64,000 nt of DNA, from assembly GCA_019689555.1 (NCBI GenBank), contig JADGHE010000010.1, positions 1 to 64,000 on the forward strand, given 5' to 3'. Below, one piece after another: positions 1-11,730 of this stretch. Position 1 is the stretch's first letter. The number at the start of each line of letters is the position of its first letter. Under the pieces are notes generated by a model that did no database searches, was not told where the DNA came from, and was given only the letters and a program-made list of their open reading frames with translations. The DNA is from Variibacter sp. (lineage in GTDB: Bacteria; Pseudomonadota; Alphaproteobacteria; Rhizobiales; Xanthobacteraceae). Both the position numbers and the translations under genes were made by a program.

Positions 1-42
1 CCGCGCCCCCGCGGCATCGAGGCCCCCCGGCCGTCCGCGTGA
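1..42 (+). CDS. possible 3' end of a gene entering from upstream
   Basis: Frame 1 is open from the first base and ends in TGA at 40-42, giving 13 residues rich in Pro and Arg. The next start is the GTG at 61, only 18 nt away, which would fit an operon entering from the left. The piece is too short to assign a family, and in GC-rich DNA open frames this short arise by chance, so this is only a possibility. Confidence 0.25.
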   Translation, partial: PRPRGIEAPRPSA

Positions 43-60
43 GGCCGCGTCCGGCCACCC

Positions 61-1671
61 GTGAGCGCGAGGCGACAGGTGCACTCCGTTTTTGCGAACA
101 GCCTTGCGGCCTTCGACCGTCTGGCGGCGGCGCTCGCCCGCCCCGTCGACGCGCTGTTCCGGCCCGGCCGGGCGCATCGCGCGATCCTGGCGCTGCTCGG
201 CCTGTTCGTTCTCGTCTGGACCGTCTTCCACGTCGCCTCGACGGCGTCCGTCGGGCTGCATCCCGACCTCATCGAGTTCTTCGCCTGGAGCCGCCATCCA
301 AGTCCCGGCTATTTCAAGCATCCGCCGCTCGGGCCGCTGATGACGGCGGCGTGGTTTGCGGTCTTTCCGGCGCAGGAATGGGCCTTCCGCCTACTGGCGA
401 TGGTCAACGCGGCGGTCGCCCTTTACATCGTCGATCTGATCGCGCGGCGCTACCTTCCGGGCGAGAAGCGGCCGCTCGTCCTCGTCCTGCTGCTTTTGAC
501 GCCGCTCTATCAGTTTCACGCCGAGCGCTTCGGCGCCAACCAGACGCTGCTCGCGACCTGGCCGCTCGCCACTTATTGCTTCCTGCGCGCCTTCGAGACG
601 CGGGCCTGGCACTGGTCGGCCGCGGCCGGCGCAGCGAGCGCCCTCGCCATGCTCGGGAAGTACTGGTCGATCTATCTCGTCGCGGGCTTCGTCCTCGCGG
701 CGCTCACCCATCCCGCCCGCCGGGCCTACCTGAAGTCCCCGGCGCCGTGGATCTCGGCCGCCGTCGGCGCCGCCGTCCTTTCGCCCCACCTCGCCTGGCT
801 CGTCGCGACAGGTTTCCAGCCCCTCGACTATGCCTTCGACACCCACGGCCATGCCTCCGTCGCGCGAGCGGTCTGGAAGGCGGCCGAGTACGTCGTCGGA
901 TCGGCGGCCTATGTCGCGCTCCCCGTTGCGGCCTATCTGCTCGCCGTGCGGCCGGACCGCGCCACGCTGCAGGACACGCTGTGGCCGAAGGACCCCGACC
1001 GCCGCATGCTGGTCGTCCTGCTCGCGGCGCCCTTGGCGCTGCCGGTATTGATCGCGCCCCTGCTCGGCGTGAAGATCGTCTCGTTGTGGACGATCCAAGC
1101 CTGGTTTCTGCTGCCGATCGTCCTGCTCGCGCCCGCGCGGGTCGAGTTTCCCCGCCTGGCGGTGCGGCGTATGATCGCCTTCATCGGCATCACCACGGTC
1201 GGGGCGCTGGCGGCCGCGCCGCTCGTCGCTGTGTATTTTCTGCGCAGCGACCCGAAGGATGGCCGCGCCTACTATGCGGCGGTGAGCGAGCGGGCGACGC
1301 AGGAATGGCGGCGGGCGATGGGCAGGCCGCTCGCCATCGTGATGGGGGACTTCTACATGGCGGTGGCCCCGACCTTCTACAGTCCCGATCACCCGGACTC
1401 CGTGCCCGCCGCCAATCTCGCGCTCTCCCCCTGGGTCACGCCGGAGCGCCTGAAGCAGGAAGGGTGGCTCGCGCTGTGCCGCGGCGAGGACTCCTGGTGC
1501 TACGATTTCGCGGCGCAAACCCAGGCCGCCGCCCCCGGCGCGCGCCGCCTCGAATTTGACGTGTCACGCCGCTTCCTGGGCCAGCAGAGCGGGCCGGCGC
1601 GCTTCGTCCTCGTCATCGTGCCGCCGGCCCCGGCCGCAACACAGCCTCGAGGCGCAGGGACGAGGGGATGA
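61..1671 (+). CDS. GT39-family membrane glycosyltransferase (PMT/ArnT type)
   Basis: The 536-residue protein is a multi-pass membrane protein. An early segment (about 42-60) is followed by a loop carrying HPDLIEFFAW and GYFKHPPLGP at about residues 66-91, the acidic loop typical of PMT_2 (GT-C fold) glycosyltransferases. Further hydrophobic segments run to about residue 400 and a soluble tail follows. The family transfers sugars from polyprenyl-phosphate donors on the outer face of the inner membrane. Donor and acceptor cannot be read from sequence. The GTG start at 61 is the first in-frame start in the window. The stop overlaps the next gene's ATG (ATGA), so the two are probably translated together, suggesting a lipid or surface-glycan modification pair. 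Confidence 0.8.
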   Translation: MSARRQVHSVFANSLAAFDRLAAALARPVDALFRPGRAHRAILALLGLFVLVWTVFHVASTASVGLHPDLIEFFAWSRHPSPGYFKHPPLGPLMTAAWFAVFPAQEWAFRLLAMVNAAVALYIVDLIARRYLPGEKRPLVLVLLLLTPLYQFHAERFGANQTLLATWPLATYCFLRAFETRAWHWSAAAGAASALAMLGKYWSIYLVAGFVLAALTHPARRAYLKSPAPWISAAVGAAVLSPHLAWLVATGFQPLDYAFDTHGHASVARAVWKAAEYVVGSAAYVALPVAAYLLAVRPDRATLQDTLWPKDPDRRMLVVLLAAPLALPVLIAPLLGVKIVSLWTIQAWFLLPIVLLAPARVEFPRLAVRRMIAFIGITTVGALAAAPLVAVYFLRSDPKDGRAYYAAVSERATQEWRRAMGRPLAIVMGDFYMAVAPTFYSPDHPDSVPAANLALSPWVTPERLKQEGWLALCRGEDSWCYDFAAQTQAAAPGARRLEFDVSRRFLGQQSGPARFVLVIVPPAPAATQPRGAGTRG

Positions 1672-2372
1672 AAGGACAGCCGAAGGACTGGGTCAGCTTC
1701 TGGGATGCGCCGCACTCGATTTACGTGAACGCGCGCCATCTCGACCTTCACTATCGCGATACGGCGGCCGGGATCATCGGCTTCATCCCGAGCCCGCAGG
1801 CCCGCGTGCTGGACTACGGCTGCGGCGAGGCCCTCCACGCCGACCGCGTGGCGGCCGCGGCGGCGGCGCTGACCCTGTGCGAGGCGGCGTCGAACCTGCG
1901 GGCCCGCCTTGCGCGCCGCTTCTCCGGCAACGCCAAGATCAGGGTCATGGCGCCGGAGGAGGTCGAGGAACAGCCCGACGCCTCCTACGATCTCATCGTG
2001 GCCAACTCCCTGGTGCAGTATCTCTCCGCGGCGGAGCTCGACCGGCTGCTGGCCTTGTGGCGGCGCCTGCTCGCGCCCGCCGGGCGCCTCGTCATCGGGG
2101 ACGTCATTCCGCCGAATGTCAGCGCACTCAGCGACGCCGTGGCGCTCCTGCACTACGCGGCCCGGGGCGGATTCTTGATGGCCGCGATCCTCGGCCTCGT
2201 GCGGACCGCCTTCTCCCCCTACCGCAGCATCCGCGCGCGGCTCGGCGTGAGCTGCTACTCGGAGGCCGAATTTCTGGCGCGTCTTTCCGCCGCCGGCTAC
2301 GCCGCGGAGCGCGCGCCCCGCAATATCGAGCACAACCCCGCGCGCATGACCTTCGTCGCCCGGCCGCAGTGA
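1668..2372 (+). CDS. class I SAM-dependent methyltransferase
   Basis: The 234-residue soluble protein has the SAM-binding motif I VLDYGCGEA (about residues 46-54). Motif II lies around SYDLIVANSLVQYL, and a post-motif strand RLVIGDVIPPNV follows, as in Methyltransf_11/25 proteins. The mid-to-C-terminal part (about 155-185) is hydrophobic and may touch the membrane. Its ATG lies inside the stop of the GT39 gene, indicating coupled translation and a shared pathway, possibly methylation of a sugar or lipid intermediate. The substrate is unknown. Confidence 0.75.
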   Translation: MKGQPKDWVSFWDAPHSIYVNARHLDLHYRDTAAGIIGFIPSPQARVLDYGCGEALHADRVAAAAAALTLCEAASNLRARLARRFSGNAKIRVMAPEEVEEQPDASYDLIVANSLVQYLSAAELDRLLALWRRLLAPAGRLVIGDVIPPNVSALSDAVALLHYAARGGFLMAAILGLVRTAFSPYRSIRARLGVSCYSEAEFLARLSAAGYAAERAPRNIEHNPARMTFVARPQ

Positions 2373-2465
2373 ACGGCCGCCGGTGAGGTGGCGGGCCCGG
2401 TCCGTTAACCAGCCCTTCAGCCGGGGCTGTCATCGACACCTTAGACAAGGGAAAAATCGCGCCTT

Positions 2466-2540
2466 GGCCCGGTGGCGGAGTGGTGACGCAAAGGCCGTGC
2501 AAGGTCTTGAAGCCTGGTTCGAGTCCAGGCCGGGCCTCCA
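2466..2540 (+). tRNA. tRNA-Cys-like gene (GCA) with an 8-nt anticodon loop
   Basis: The acceptor stem is seven perfect pairs (GGCCCGG at 2466-2472 with CCGGGCC at 2530-2536). U73 (2537) and an encoded CCA (2538-2540) follow. The D arm has a G13:A22-type mismatch seen in Cys tRNAs, and the T arm (CCTGG/CCAGG with loop TTCGAGT) is normal. The best anticodon stem is AAGGC (2491-2495) with GTCTT (2504-2508), including one G-U pair. This leaves the eight-base loop CGTGCAAG, with GCA at 2499-2501. A seven-base loop would break two stem pairs. U73 and GCA are Cys identity elements. It may be a functional variant, a frameshift-type tRNA or a decaying copy. Confidence 0.75.
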
Positions 2541-2554
2541 CCCCGAAGGGGTTT
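2541..2554 (+). terminator. short hairpin terminator after the tRNA
   Basis: CCCC (2541-2544), loop GAA and GGGG (2548-2551) are followed by TTT. It begins directly after the tRNA CCA end and ends two bases before the stop of the convergent YihY-family gene. The stem is short, so this is a modest terminator. Confidence 0.5.
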
Positions 2555-2555
2555 C

Positions 2556-3671
2556 TCAGGCCCTGGCGGGGCCGACCGTATCGGCCATGCGGGCGCCGCG
2601 CCGCCCTAGCGGCTTTTCGCCTTCGGCGGTGCTGTCCCGCGCCGTCTGATGCTCCATCTCGGCGTTGAGCTCCGCGCCCATGAGCACGACGATCACCGAC
2701 AGCCACATCCACACCATGAGGCCGATGACGGCGCCGAGAGACCCGTAGGTCGCGTTGTAGTCGGCGAAGTGCGACAGATAGAACGAGAAGGCGAGCGAGC
2801 CCACGATCCAGGCGAAGGCGGCCACCACGCTGCCGACGCTCACCCATTGCCATCGCGGCTTCCGCCGGCTCGGCCCGAACCGATAGAGCACGGCAAGGCC
2901 GAGCACGGTCAGCACGAACATCACCGGCCAGCGCAGGACCGATATGATCGTCGGTCCCGCCCCCTGCAGGCCGAGATAGCTGAGCGCCAGCGGCAAGGCG
3001 ACCACCGCCGCAATGGCCGTCAGCAACGCCACGATCGCGCCGAGCGTGAAGGCGAGCGAAATCGCGTTGAGGGCCAAGAATCCGCGCTTTTCCTCCTCGT
3101 CATAGACGACGTTGAGCGCATCGAAGACCGCCTTCATGCCCGCATTGGCGCTCCACAACGCCACCGCAAGGCCTCCGACGAAGGCGAAGGTGAGCGTGCC
3201 GGCCGCCTTGGCCGTGATGCGTTCGATCTGCTCGCGGACGATGTCGAAGCTGCCGGGGGGCAGCAGGGTTCCGAGCGCTTCGAGATGGCGACCGACCGTA
3301 TGCATGTCGGTGAAGAGGCCATAACTCGAAACGAGCGCGGTCACCGCCGGGAACAGCGCGAGGAGCGCAAAGAACACGACGCCCGCGGCGACCGCCATCA
3401 CCCGGTCGCGGTTCGCCTCTTCATAGGTGCGCCACAGAATGTCCTTCCACCCCCGCCGCGGAATTTCGAGCGGAGAACGGGCCCGCCGCCCGCGATGGGG
3501 CTGGGCGGCCTCCGGCGCACGGTTCCTGGACGGCTCGGCGGCGGGACGCGAGCCGCCGAACGGGCCGGCCGCCGGCACGGCTTTTCGCGCACCGACTCCC
3601 ATGATAAGCCCGGCAAGGAGGCCGATTGCGAACAGCGACCATCCCGTGGGGGCTCGAGTGCGCGCATTCAC
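2556..3671 (-). CDS. YihY/BrkB-family inner-membrane protein
   Basis: The core begins around GWKDILWRTYEEANRDRV and has the family's typical segments, including AGVVFFALLALFPAVTALVS, a loop with a hydrophobic stretch around the ALWSANAGMKA motif, and four more membrane helices ending near VLMGAELNAEME. The family has about six transmembrane segments and no established biochemical role; older annotation as ribonuclease BN is wrong. An additional N-terminal hydrophobic segment lies before the core. The start is uncertain: I use GTG 3671, but TTG 3737 and ATG 3602 are in frame and none has a strong ribosome site. It converges on the tRNA-Cys-like gene. Confidence 0.8.
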   Translation of the reverse strand: MNARTRAPTGWSLFAIGLLAGLIMGVGARKAVPAAGPFGGSRPAAEPSRNRAPEAAQPHRGRRARSPLEIPRRGWKDILWRTYEEANRDRVMAVAAGVVFFALLALFPAVTALVSSYGLFTDMHTVGRHLEALGTLLPPGSFDIVREQIERITAKAAGTLTFAFVGGLAVALWSANAGMKAVFDALNVVYDEEEKRGFLALNAISLAFTLGAIVALLTAIAAVVALPLALSYLGLQGAGPTIISVLRWPVMFVLTVLGLAVLYRFGPSRRKPRWQWVSVGSVVAAFAWIVGSLAFSFYLSHFADYNATYGSLGAVIGLMVWMWLSVIVVLMGAELNAEMEHQTARDSTAEGEKPLGRRGARMADTVGPARA

Positions 3672-3922
3672 GGTCAAGGCGAAGGGTCCCGGCTGCACCG
3701 ACCGCTGATAACCCGCCGGCGAAGGCAAAGGTTTCAAGCCGCGCGCCCTTGCGGCGGCGTCCTCGGCGGTCGCGACCTCGCGCGGGCAGCCTTCCCCCGC
3801 GGCCCAAAGTGGGCTAAGCAGCCGGCGCTGCGGCGGCCAGGATCGCCGAAGCGGCCGCCTGGCGAGTGAGGCTGCGTGCTGGACGCCGCCTTTTTTTGTG
3901 CCTGAACCGTTCCGCGGAGCTG

Positions 3923-7372
<3,450 letters not shown>

Positions 7373-7375
7373 AAC

Positions 7376-7400
7376 GCCGACCGCATGGGTGCGGGTCGGC
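7376..7400 (+). terminator. hairpin directly after carB
   Basis: GCCGACC (7376-7382) plus GCA pairs with TGC plus GGTCGGC (ending 7400), with one bulged G and a TGGG loop. It starts four bases after the carB stop. No T-run follows, so it may stabilise the 3' end rather than terminate transcription. The stronger signal lies further on, at 7549. Confidence 0.4.
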
Positions 7401-7548
7401 CCGGCCCCGGGCCGTGCGGGGGGTGAGGCCTCGCGTGGCCGGAGGGAACTGCCGGGACGGTCTGGACTTGACGGATTGGGCTGCCGGAAGCCGGGTTCGC
7501 CTTTGGCGAGGGCTGACGGGGCCCGTTGGCGGCAGCGAGAAATTCGTC

Positions 7549-7595
7549 CGATCGCGGGGGCGAAGAGCGTCTTCGACCCGCGATCGAGAATTTTT
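7549..7595 (+). terminator. strong intrinsic terminator in the greA leader
   Basis: An outer stem CGATCGCGGG (7549-7558) pairs perfectly with CCCGCGATCG (7577-7586). Inside it, CGAAGA pairs with TCTTCG around a GCG loop. The run AGAATTTTT ends at 7595. Only 34 nt separate the T-run from the greA ATG at 7630, too little for a complete promoter and leader. RNA that expresses greA from an upstream promoter must therefore read through it. It may end carB transcripts, attenuate greA, or both. Confidence 0.75.
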
Positions 7596-7629
7596 CTGCC
7601 GCAAGGCTTGAAAGGACTAGAGACAGGCA

Positions 7630-8103
7630 ATGGACAAGATCCCGATGACCGAGGCCGGATATGCTGCGCTTGAGCAGGAGCTCAAGCATCGTCAGCAGGT
7701 CGAACGGCCCCGCATCATCCAGCAGATCACCGAAGCGCGTTCGCACGGCGACCTGTCCGAAAATGCCGAGTATCATGCGGCCAAGGAGGCGCAATCGCAC
7801 AACGAAGGCCGCATCGCCGAGCTTGAGGACAAGCTCGCCCGTGCCGAAGTCATCGACGTGTCGAAGCTCTCGGGTGACGTCATCAAGTTCGGCGCGACGG
7901 TTACCCTGATCGACGAAGACACGGAAGAGAAGAAGGTCTGGCAGATCGTCGGCGAGCCCGAGGCCGATGCCAAGAAAGGCCGGATCTCGATCACCTCGCC
8001 GATGGCGCGCGCCCTCATCGGCAAGAAGAAGGGCGCGCAGGTGGAGGTCGTGACCCCCAACGGGGCCAAGGCCTACGAGGTGGTCAAGGTCGAGTGGCGG
8101 TAA
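7630..8103 (+). CDS. greA: transcription elongation factor GreA
   Basis: GreA rescues backtracked RNA polymerase by stimulating transcript cleavage through the secondary channel. The 157-residue protein has full family length. An N-terminal coiled-coil hairpin carries the tip motif [15 protein letters not shown] (about residues 41-55) with the acidic residues D41 and E44. A C-terminal FKBP-like domain ends in YEVVKVEW. The ATG at 7630 follows a weak AAGGACTAGAG site. An intrinsic terminator lies immediately upstream, and a long terminator follows the gene. Confidence 0.97.
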   Translation: MDKIPMTEAGYAALEQELKHRQQVERPRIIQQITEARSHGDLSENAEYHAAKEAQSHNEGRIAELEDKLARAEVIDVSKLSGDVIKFGATVTLIDEDTEEKKVWQIVGEPEADAKKGRISITSPMARALIGKKKGAQVEVVTPNGAKAYEVVKVEWR

Positions 8104-8139
8104 GCCGAACGTCCTTGCAACGTCCTTGGTCTGATCGCG

Positions 8140-8168
8140 CCGCCTGCCCCCGCCGGGGCGGGCGGTTT
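8140..8168 (+). terminator. intrinsic terminator after greA
   Basis: An 11-pair stem (8140-8150 with 8155-8165, one T-G pair) closes a four-base CGCC loop and is followed by TTT. Its right edge touches the stop codon of the convergent gene at 8168, so it may serve both strands. Confidence 0.8.
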
Positions 8169-8812
8169 CATTGTATGGGCCGCTCCGTGACCCAGAGTTC
8201 GACCGCGGTGCCCATGCCCCCCGTCATCACGTCGAACGAGAGCCCCGCCGACTGCAGGGCGCTCTGGAGCTGAACCGCCTCCGGCGGGGGCCGGAGCGGG
8301 TCCGGGACGCGGAGGCCGAGGCCGTAGCGTGGCCGCTCGGCCCCGCCGGGCAGGGTGCCGAGGCCGACCGTCCAGCCCGAACTCTCCTGGAGCGCCCCGA
8401 CGATCTGGGCGGCGAAGGGCTCGCAGTCGCTGCAGTCAGGCTGGCGCACCACGGAAATGGTATAGCGCACGCCGGGACGCAGGCGCGCCCGATCGGCGAG
8501 TGCCTGCCGCTGCTCCGGCGTGAGAACGCGCGGCTGCAGTCTGATCCGCAGGGCCTTGACCTGCGTCTCCAGGGCCTGCATGCGCGCCTTGGCCTCGTCG
8601 GGGCTCATTCCGCCCATTTTCTCGCGCCACTCGCCGAGCCGGCGCTCGAGGAACGCGATTTGCGCGTTCTTGCCGGAGAGAACGGCGCCGTAGGAGAGCT
8701 GCAGGACCGCCCACATCACGACGCCGGCGACAACAACGATGATCAGAAATGCGATGGGCGCGGAGCCAACCGTCTCGACCTCCTGTCGAATCCGCGCGAG
8801 CCAATCCGGCAT
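8168..8812 (-). CDS. membrane-anchored coiled-coil protein with a CxxC motif, unknown function
   Basis: The 214-residue protein begins MPDWLARIRQEVE. One transmembrane helix (about residues 19-41) is followed by a predicted coiled coil (about 48-95, with MGGMSPDEAKARMQALETQV). A soluble C-terminal domain carries PDCSDCEPFA, a CxxC pair. ATG 8812 is chosen because AGGAGG precedes it at good spacing; the frame extends upstream but only as Arg-rich sequence. The CxxC could bind metal or be redox active, but the surrounding sequence is not clearly thioredoxin. I do not recognise the family. It converges with greA. Confidence 0.7.
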   Translation of the reverse strand: MPDWLARIRQEVETVGSAPIAFLIIVVVAGVVMWAVLQLSYGAVLSGKNAQIAFLERRLGEWREKMGGMSPDEAKARMQALETQVKALRIRLQPRVLTPEQRQALADRARLRPGVRYTISVVRQPDCSDCEPFAAQIVGALQESSGWTVGLGTLPGGAERPRYGLGLRVPDPLRPPPEAVQLQSALQSAGLSFDVMTGGMGTAVELWVTERPIQ

Positions 8813-8944
8813 CCACCTCCTCCTTTGGAGAAGAGGACGATAGCCGGGGCGGGACCCGCTCGGAAGCGGCTCCCTGCGCGCGCGGCGCGGCGGCACCGCC
8901 CTGATTCAGGTTGCCGCGGAGCGAGCGCCGCGCGCCGGAATGCT

Positions 8945-10180
8945 TCAGGCGCGCGCGAGCGCCGCCCGCGGCACGGGCTTCTCGACGATCGGCAGATTGA
9001 TGAGGGCCGAGGCGACGCCGAAGAAAACCGACAGCCACCAGACGACCTCGTACGAGCCGGTCCGCTCGTACAGCACGCCGCCGAGCCAGACGCCGAGAAA
9101 GCCGCCCACCTGGTGGCTGAAGAAGGCGAACCCGAACAGCATCGCTAGCCACCGCGTGCCGAACATCACGGCGACGAGCCCGGAGGTGGGCGGCACGGTC
9201 GACAGCCACAGAAAGCCCATCGCCGCCCCGAAGGCGAGCGCCGACGCGAAAGTCATTGGCAACGAAATGAGGGCGACGACCGCGAGCGTGCGCAGCGCGT
9301 AGATGACGGAGAGAATGAAGCGCTTCGGCACGCGGCTTCCGAGCCAGCCCGAGGTGAAGGAGCCGAAAATGTTGCACAGCCCGATGAGGCCGATCGTCCA
9401 CGCCCCCGCATCCGCCGAGAGGCCGCGATCGACCAGATAGGCGGGCAGGTGCACCGTCACGAAGGCGAGCTGAAATCCGCAGGTGAAGAAGCCCAGCACG
9501 AGCAGGAGGTAGCTGCGGTGGGCGAAGGCCTCGGTGAGCGCCTGCGCGAGCGATTGGCGCTGCGATTCCGGCGTCGCGGAACGGTCCTCGCGCGTCGCGA
9601 GCACGAGCGAGAGCGGAAGGACGAGCAGCATCACGGCGGCAAAGGCGACGAGCGCCGACTGCCATCCGAATGCGTCGATCAAACCCCGGGCGAGCGGCGA
9701 AAACAGGAACTGTCCGAGCGATCCGGCAGCCGTGCCGGCGCCGAAGGCGAGCGAGCGCCACGCCTCCGGCACGAGCTTGCCGAAAGCCCCGATGACCAGC
9801 GTGAAGGAGCAGCCCGAAAGCCCGAACCCGATCAGCACGCCCGCGGTCAGATGCAGCATGGCGGGTGTGGTCGCATAGGCCATCAAGGCGAGGCCGAGCG
9901 CATAGAGGATCGCGCCGACGCTCAGAACCCGAACGACGCCGTAGCGGTCGGCGATGCCCCCTGCGAGCGGCTGGCCGACGCCCCAGAGAAGGTTCTGGAT
10001 CGCCACCGCGAGGGAGAAGACGTCGCGCCCCCAGCCGTTCGCGAACGACAGCGGCGTAAGGAACTGGCCCAGAGCCGAACGCGGGCCGAACGCGATCAAG
10101 CCGATCAAGCATCCGGCGAGAACGACGACGAGGGGCGTCCGCCACCTCGGGAGCTCCGCCGCCTGGGCAATGGAAGACAT
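8945..10180 (-). CDS. MFS transporter, monocarboxylate/oxalate (OFA/MCT) type
   Basis: The 411-residue protein has about twelve hydrophobic segments in two halves. The loop GGIADRYGVVRVL after the second segment is the MFS motif A region, and an equivalent GWLGSRVPKRFIL lies in the second half. The overall pattern (SFANGWGRDVFSLAVAIQNL, GFGLSGCSFTLVIGAFGKLV) fits bacterial MFS relatives of monocarboxylate carriers. The ligand is not predictable. GGAGAG lies seven bases before the ATG. It is divergent from nadA across a 282 bp spacer, but nothing shows that it transports an NAD precursor. Confidence 0.8.
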   Translation of the reverse strand: MSSIAQAAELPRWRTPLVVVLAGCLIGLIAFGPRSALGQFLTPLSFANGWGRDVFSLAVAIQNLLWGVGQPLAGGIADRYGVVRVLSVGAILYALGLALMAYATTPAMLHLTAGVLIGFGLSGCSFTLVIGAFGKLVPEAWRSLAFGAGTAAGSLGQFLFSPLARGLIDAFGWQSALVAFAAVMLLVLPLSLVLATREDRSATPESQRQSLAQALTEAFAHRSYLLLVLGFFTCGFQLAFVTVHLPAYLVDRGLSADAGAWTIGLIGLCNIFGSFTSGWLGSRVPKRFILSVIYALRTLAVVALISLPMTFASALAFGAAMGFLWLSTVPPTSGLVAVMFGTRWLAMLFGFAFFSHQVGGFLGVWLGGVLYERTGSYEVVWWLSVFFGVASALINLPIVEKPVPRAALARA

Positions 10181-10366
10181 TCAAGTCTCTCCGAGGAAAA
10201 GGATTAGGCCTGAAGGCGGAGCGCCGCCTCGGCTCGGATTGCGCACGAGCATAGGAGGATGGCCTGCAGCCCCCAAACCAAAGTTTGTGATCGAAGCGAT
10301 CCGTCCGGCGCATGGCTCGCCCGCGCCGGCGCGCTGGCGGGAGCCGCCGCGGCGTGCTATAGGGAA

Positions 10367-10383
10367 TTGCTCGAAACGAGAAT
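10367..10383. promoter_or_regulatory. second, weaker NadQ-like palindrome
   Basis: TTGCTCGAAACGAGAAT shares TGCTC, the central AA and GAG with the perfect palindrome 59 bp downstream, and has its own CTCG/CGAG arms. It may be a second operator half for the nad promoter. The match is partial and based on comparison with that one site only. Confidence 0.35.
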
Positions 10384-10425
10384 AAGAGCCCGGCCATCTT
10401 GCGCCGGTTTTTCATGTACCCACAT

Positions 10426-10442
10426 ATGCTCAAATTGAGCAT
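10426..10442. promoter_or_regulatory. palindromic operator upstream of nadA (NadQ-type)
   Basis: ATGCTCAA and TTGAGCAT form a perfect 8 bp inverted repeat around one central base, ending 20 bp before the nadA ATG. In Alphaproteobacteria the regulator NadQ is known to control nadABC genes. I infer that this is its site, where it would repress de novo NAD synthesis when NAD is plentiful. The nadQ gene is not in the window. Confidence 0.65.
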
Positions 10443-10462
10443 TACGAACGGGGGAGCGCGCC

Positions 10463-11557
10463 ATGCCTGTTCTCGACATCCTGGGCCCGACTGCCGGCCG
10501 CACGGCGCCGCCCTCGGCCCCCGCCCTGCCGACCCGTTCGGAGACCCGCATCCTGCCCATGCCGCCGCTCGAATGGAACGAGCAGGTGGCGAACGAGACC
10601 GCGCATCTCTATGCGCGCGTGAAGACCGTGATCCCCGAGATCGAATGGCCGTTCTTCGCGCCTTACGTGAAGGCCATCAACGCGCTGAAGAAGGAGCGCA
10701 ACGCCGTCATCCTGGCGCACAACTACCAGACGCCGGAGATCTATAACTGCGTGGCCGACTTCGTCGGCGACTCGCTGCAGCTCGCGCGCGAGGCGACCCG
10801 CGTCGACGCCGACGTGATCGTCCAGTGCGGCGTGCACTTCATGGCCGAGACCTCGAAGATCCTCAATCCCGAGAAGACGGTGCTGATCCCGGACTCCAAG
10901 GCCGGCTGTTCGCTCGCCTCCTCCATCACGGGCGAGGATGTGCGGCTTCTGCGCGCGCGATTTCCGGGCGTGCCGGTCGTCGCCTATGTGAACACCTCGG
11001 CCGACGTGAAGGCGGAAGTGGACATCTGCTGCACCTCGTCGAACGCGCTGCAGGTGGTCGAGAGCCTGCCCGGCGACACGGTGATCTTCGTGCCCGACCA
11101 GTACCTCGCGAACTACGTCGCCGGCCAGACGAGCAAGAAGATCATCGCCTGGAAGGGCGCCTGCGAGGTCCACGAGCGCTTTACCGGCGAGGAGCTGCGG
11201 CGCTTCCGTGAAGACGATCCGACGATCCAGATCATCGCGCATCCCGAATGTCCGCCCGACGTCATCGCGGAGGCGGACTTCACCGGCTCGACCGCCCATA
11301 TGATCGACTGGGTCCGCGCGAAGCGGCCCAAGCGCATCGTCATGGTCACCGAATGCTCGATGGCCGACAACGTTCAGGCGGAACTGCCGGACGTCGAGTT
11401 CGTGCGGCCGTGCAACCTTTGCCCGCACATGAAGCGCATCACGCTGCCCAAGATCCTCGACAGCCTCGTCTACATGAAGGAGGAGGTCGTGATCGATCCG
11501 GCGATCGCCGAGCGCGCGCGCCGGTCCGTCGAGCGGATGGTGAACTTGAAAAGCTGA
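10463..11557 (+). CDS. nadA: quinolinate synthase A
   Basis: NadA condenses iminoaspartate with dihydroxyacetone phosphate to quinolinate, using a [4Fe-4S] cluster. In the 364-residue protein the three expected cluster cysteines are C122 ([14 protein letters not shown]), C234 (GACEVHERF) and C320 ([10 protein letters not shown]). The family signature AHNYQTPEI is near residue 85. The N-terminal 35 residues are an unconserved-looking Pro/Arg extension. The ATG at 10463 follows GGGGGA. First gene of the nadA-nadB-nadC group, read from a leader containing the palindrome at 10426. Confidence 0.96.
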   Translation: MPVLDILGPTAGRTAPPSAPALPTRSETRILPMPPLEWNEQVANETAHLYARVKTVIPEIEWPFFAPYVKAINALKKERNAVILAHNYQTPEIYNCVADFVGDSLQLAREATRVDADVIVQCGVHFMAETSKILNPEKTVLIPDSKAGCSLASSITGEDVRLLRARFPGVPVVAYVNTSADVKAEVDICCTSSNALQVVESLPGDTVIFVPDQYLANYVAGQTSKKIIAWKGACEVHERFTGEELRRFREDDPTIQIIAHPECPPDVIAEADFTGSTAHMIDWVRAKRPKRIVMVTECSMADNVQAELPDVEFVRPCNLCPHMKRITLPKILDSLVYMKEEVVIDPAIAERARRSVERMVNLKS

Positions 11558-11695
11558 AACCACGCCCGTCGCGCGGCCGCAATGCTCTCCTGGGACCAAG
11601 GCGGAGAACCGCGCGCCGCACCGGTTGGAGCCGGGTGAGGCGCGAGCCTCTCCCGGATGGCTGAGAAGACGGTCCCCTCCCCTGCCTTCGGCACG

Positions 11696-11720
11696 CCCTC
11701 TCCCCCGGAGGGAGGGGGAA
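11696..11720. repeat. pyrimidine/purine imperfect hairpin between nadA and nadB
   Basis: In the 173 bp nadA-nadB spacer a CCCTCTCCCCC tract runs straight into GGAGGGAGGGGGAA, forming an imperfect stem. It is preceded by CCTTCGGCACG. Such tracts resemble the short dispersed intergenic repeats of Hyphomicrobiales genomes, but with one copy in view I cannot show that it repeats. Its purine arm also supplies the ribosome-binding region of nadB. Confidence 0.4.
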
Positions 11721-11730
11721 AGAGGCACCG

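Noticed and set aside
7468-7473. TTGACG as a -35 element for greA
   Set aside because: No acceptable -10 element follows at 16-18 bp, so a promoter call is not supported.
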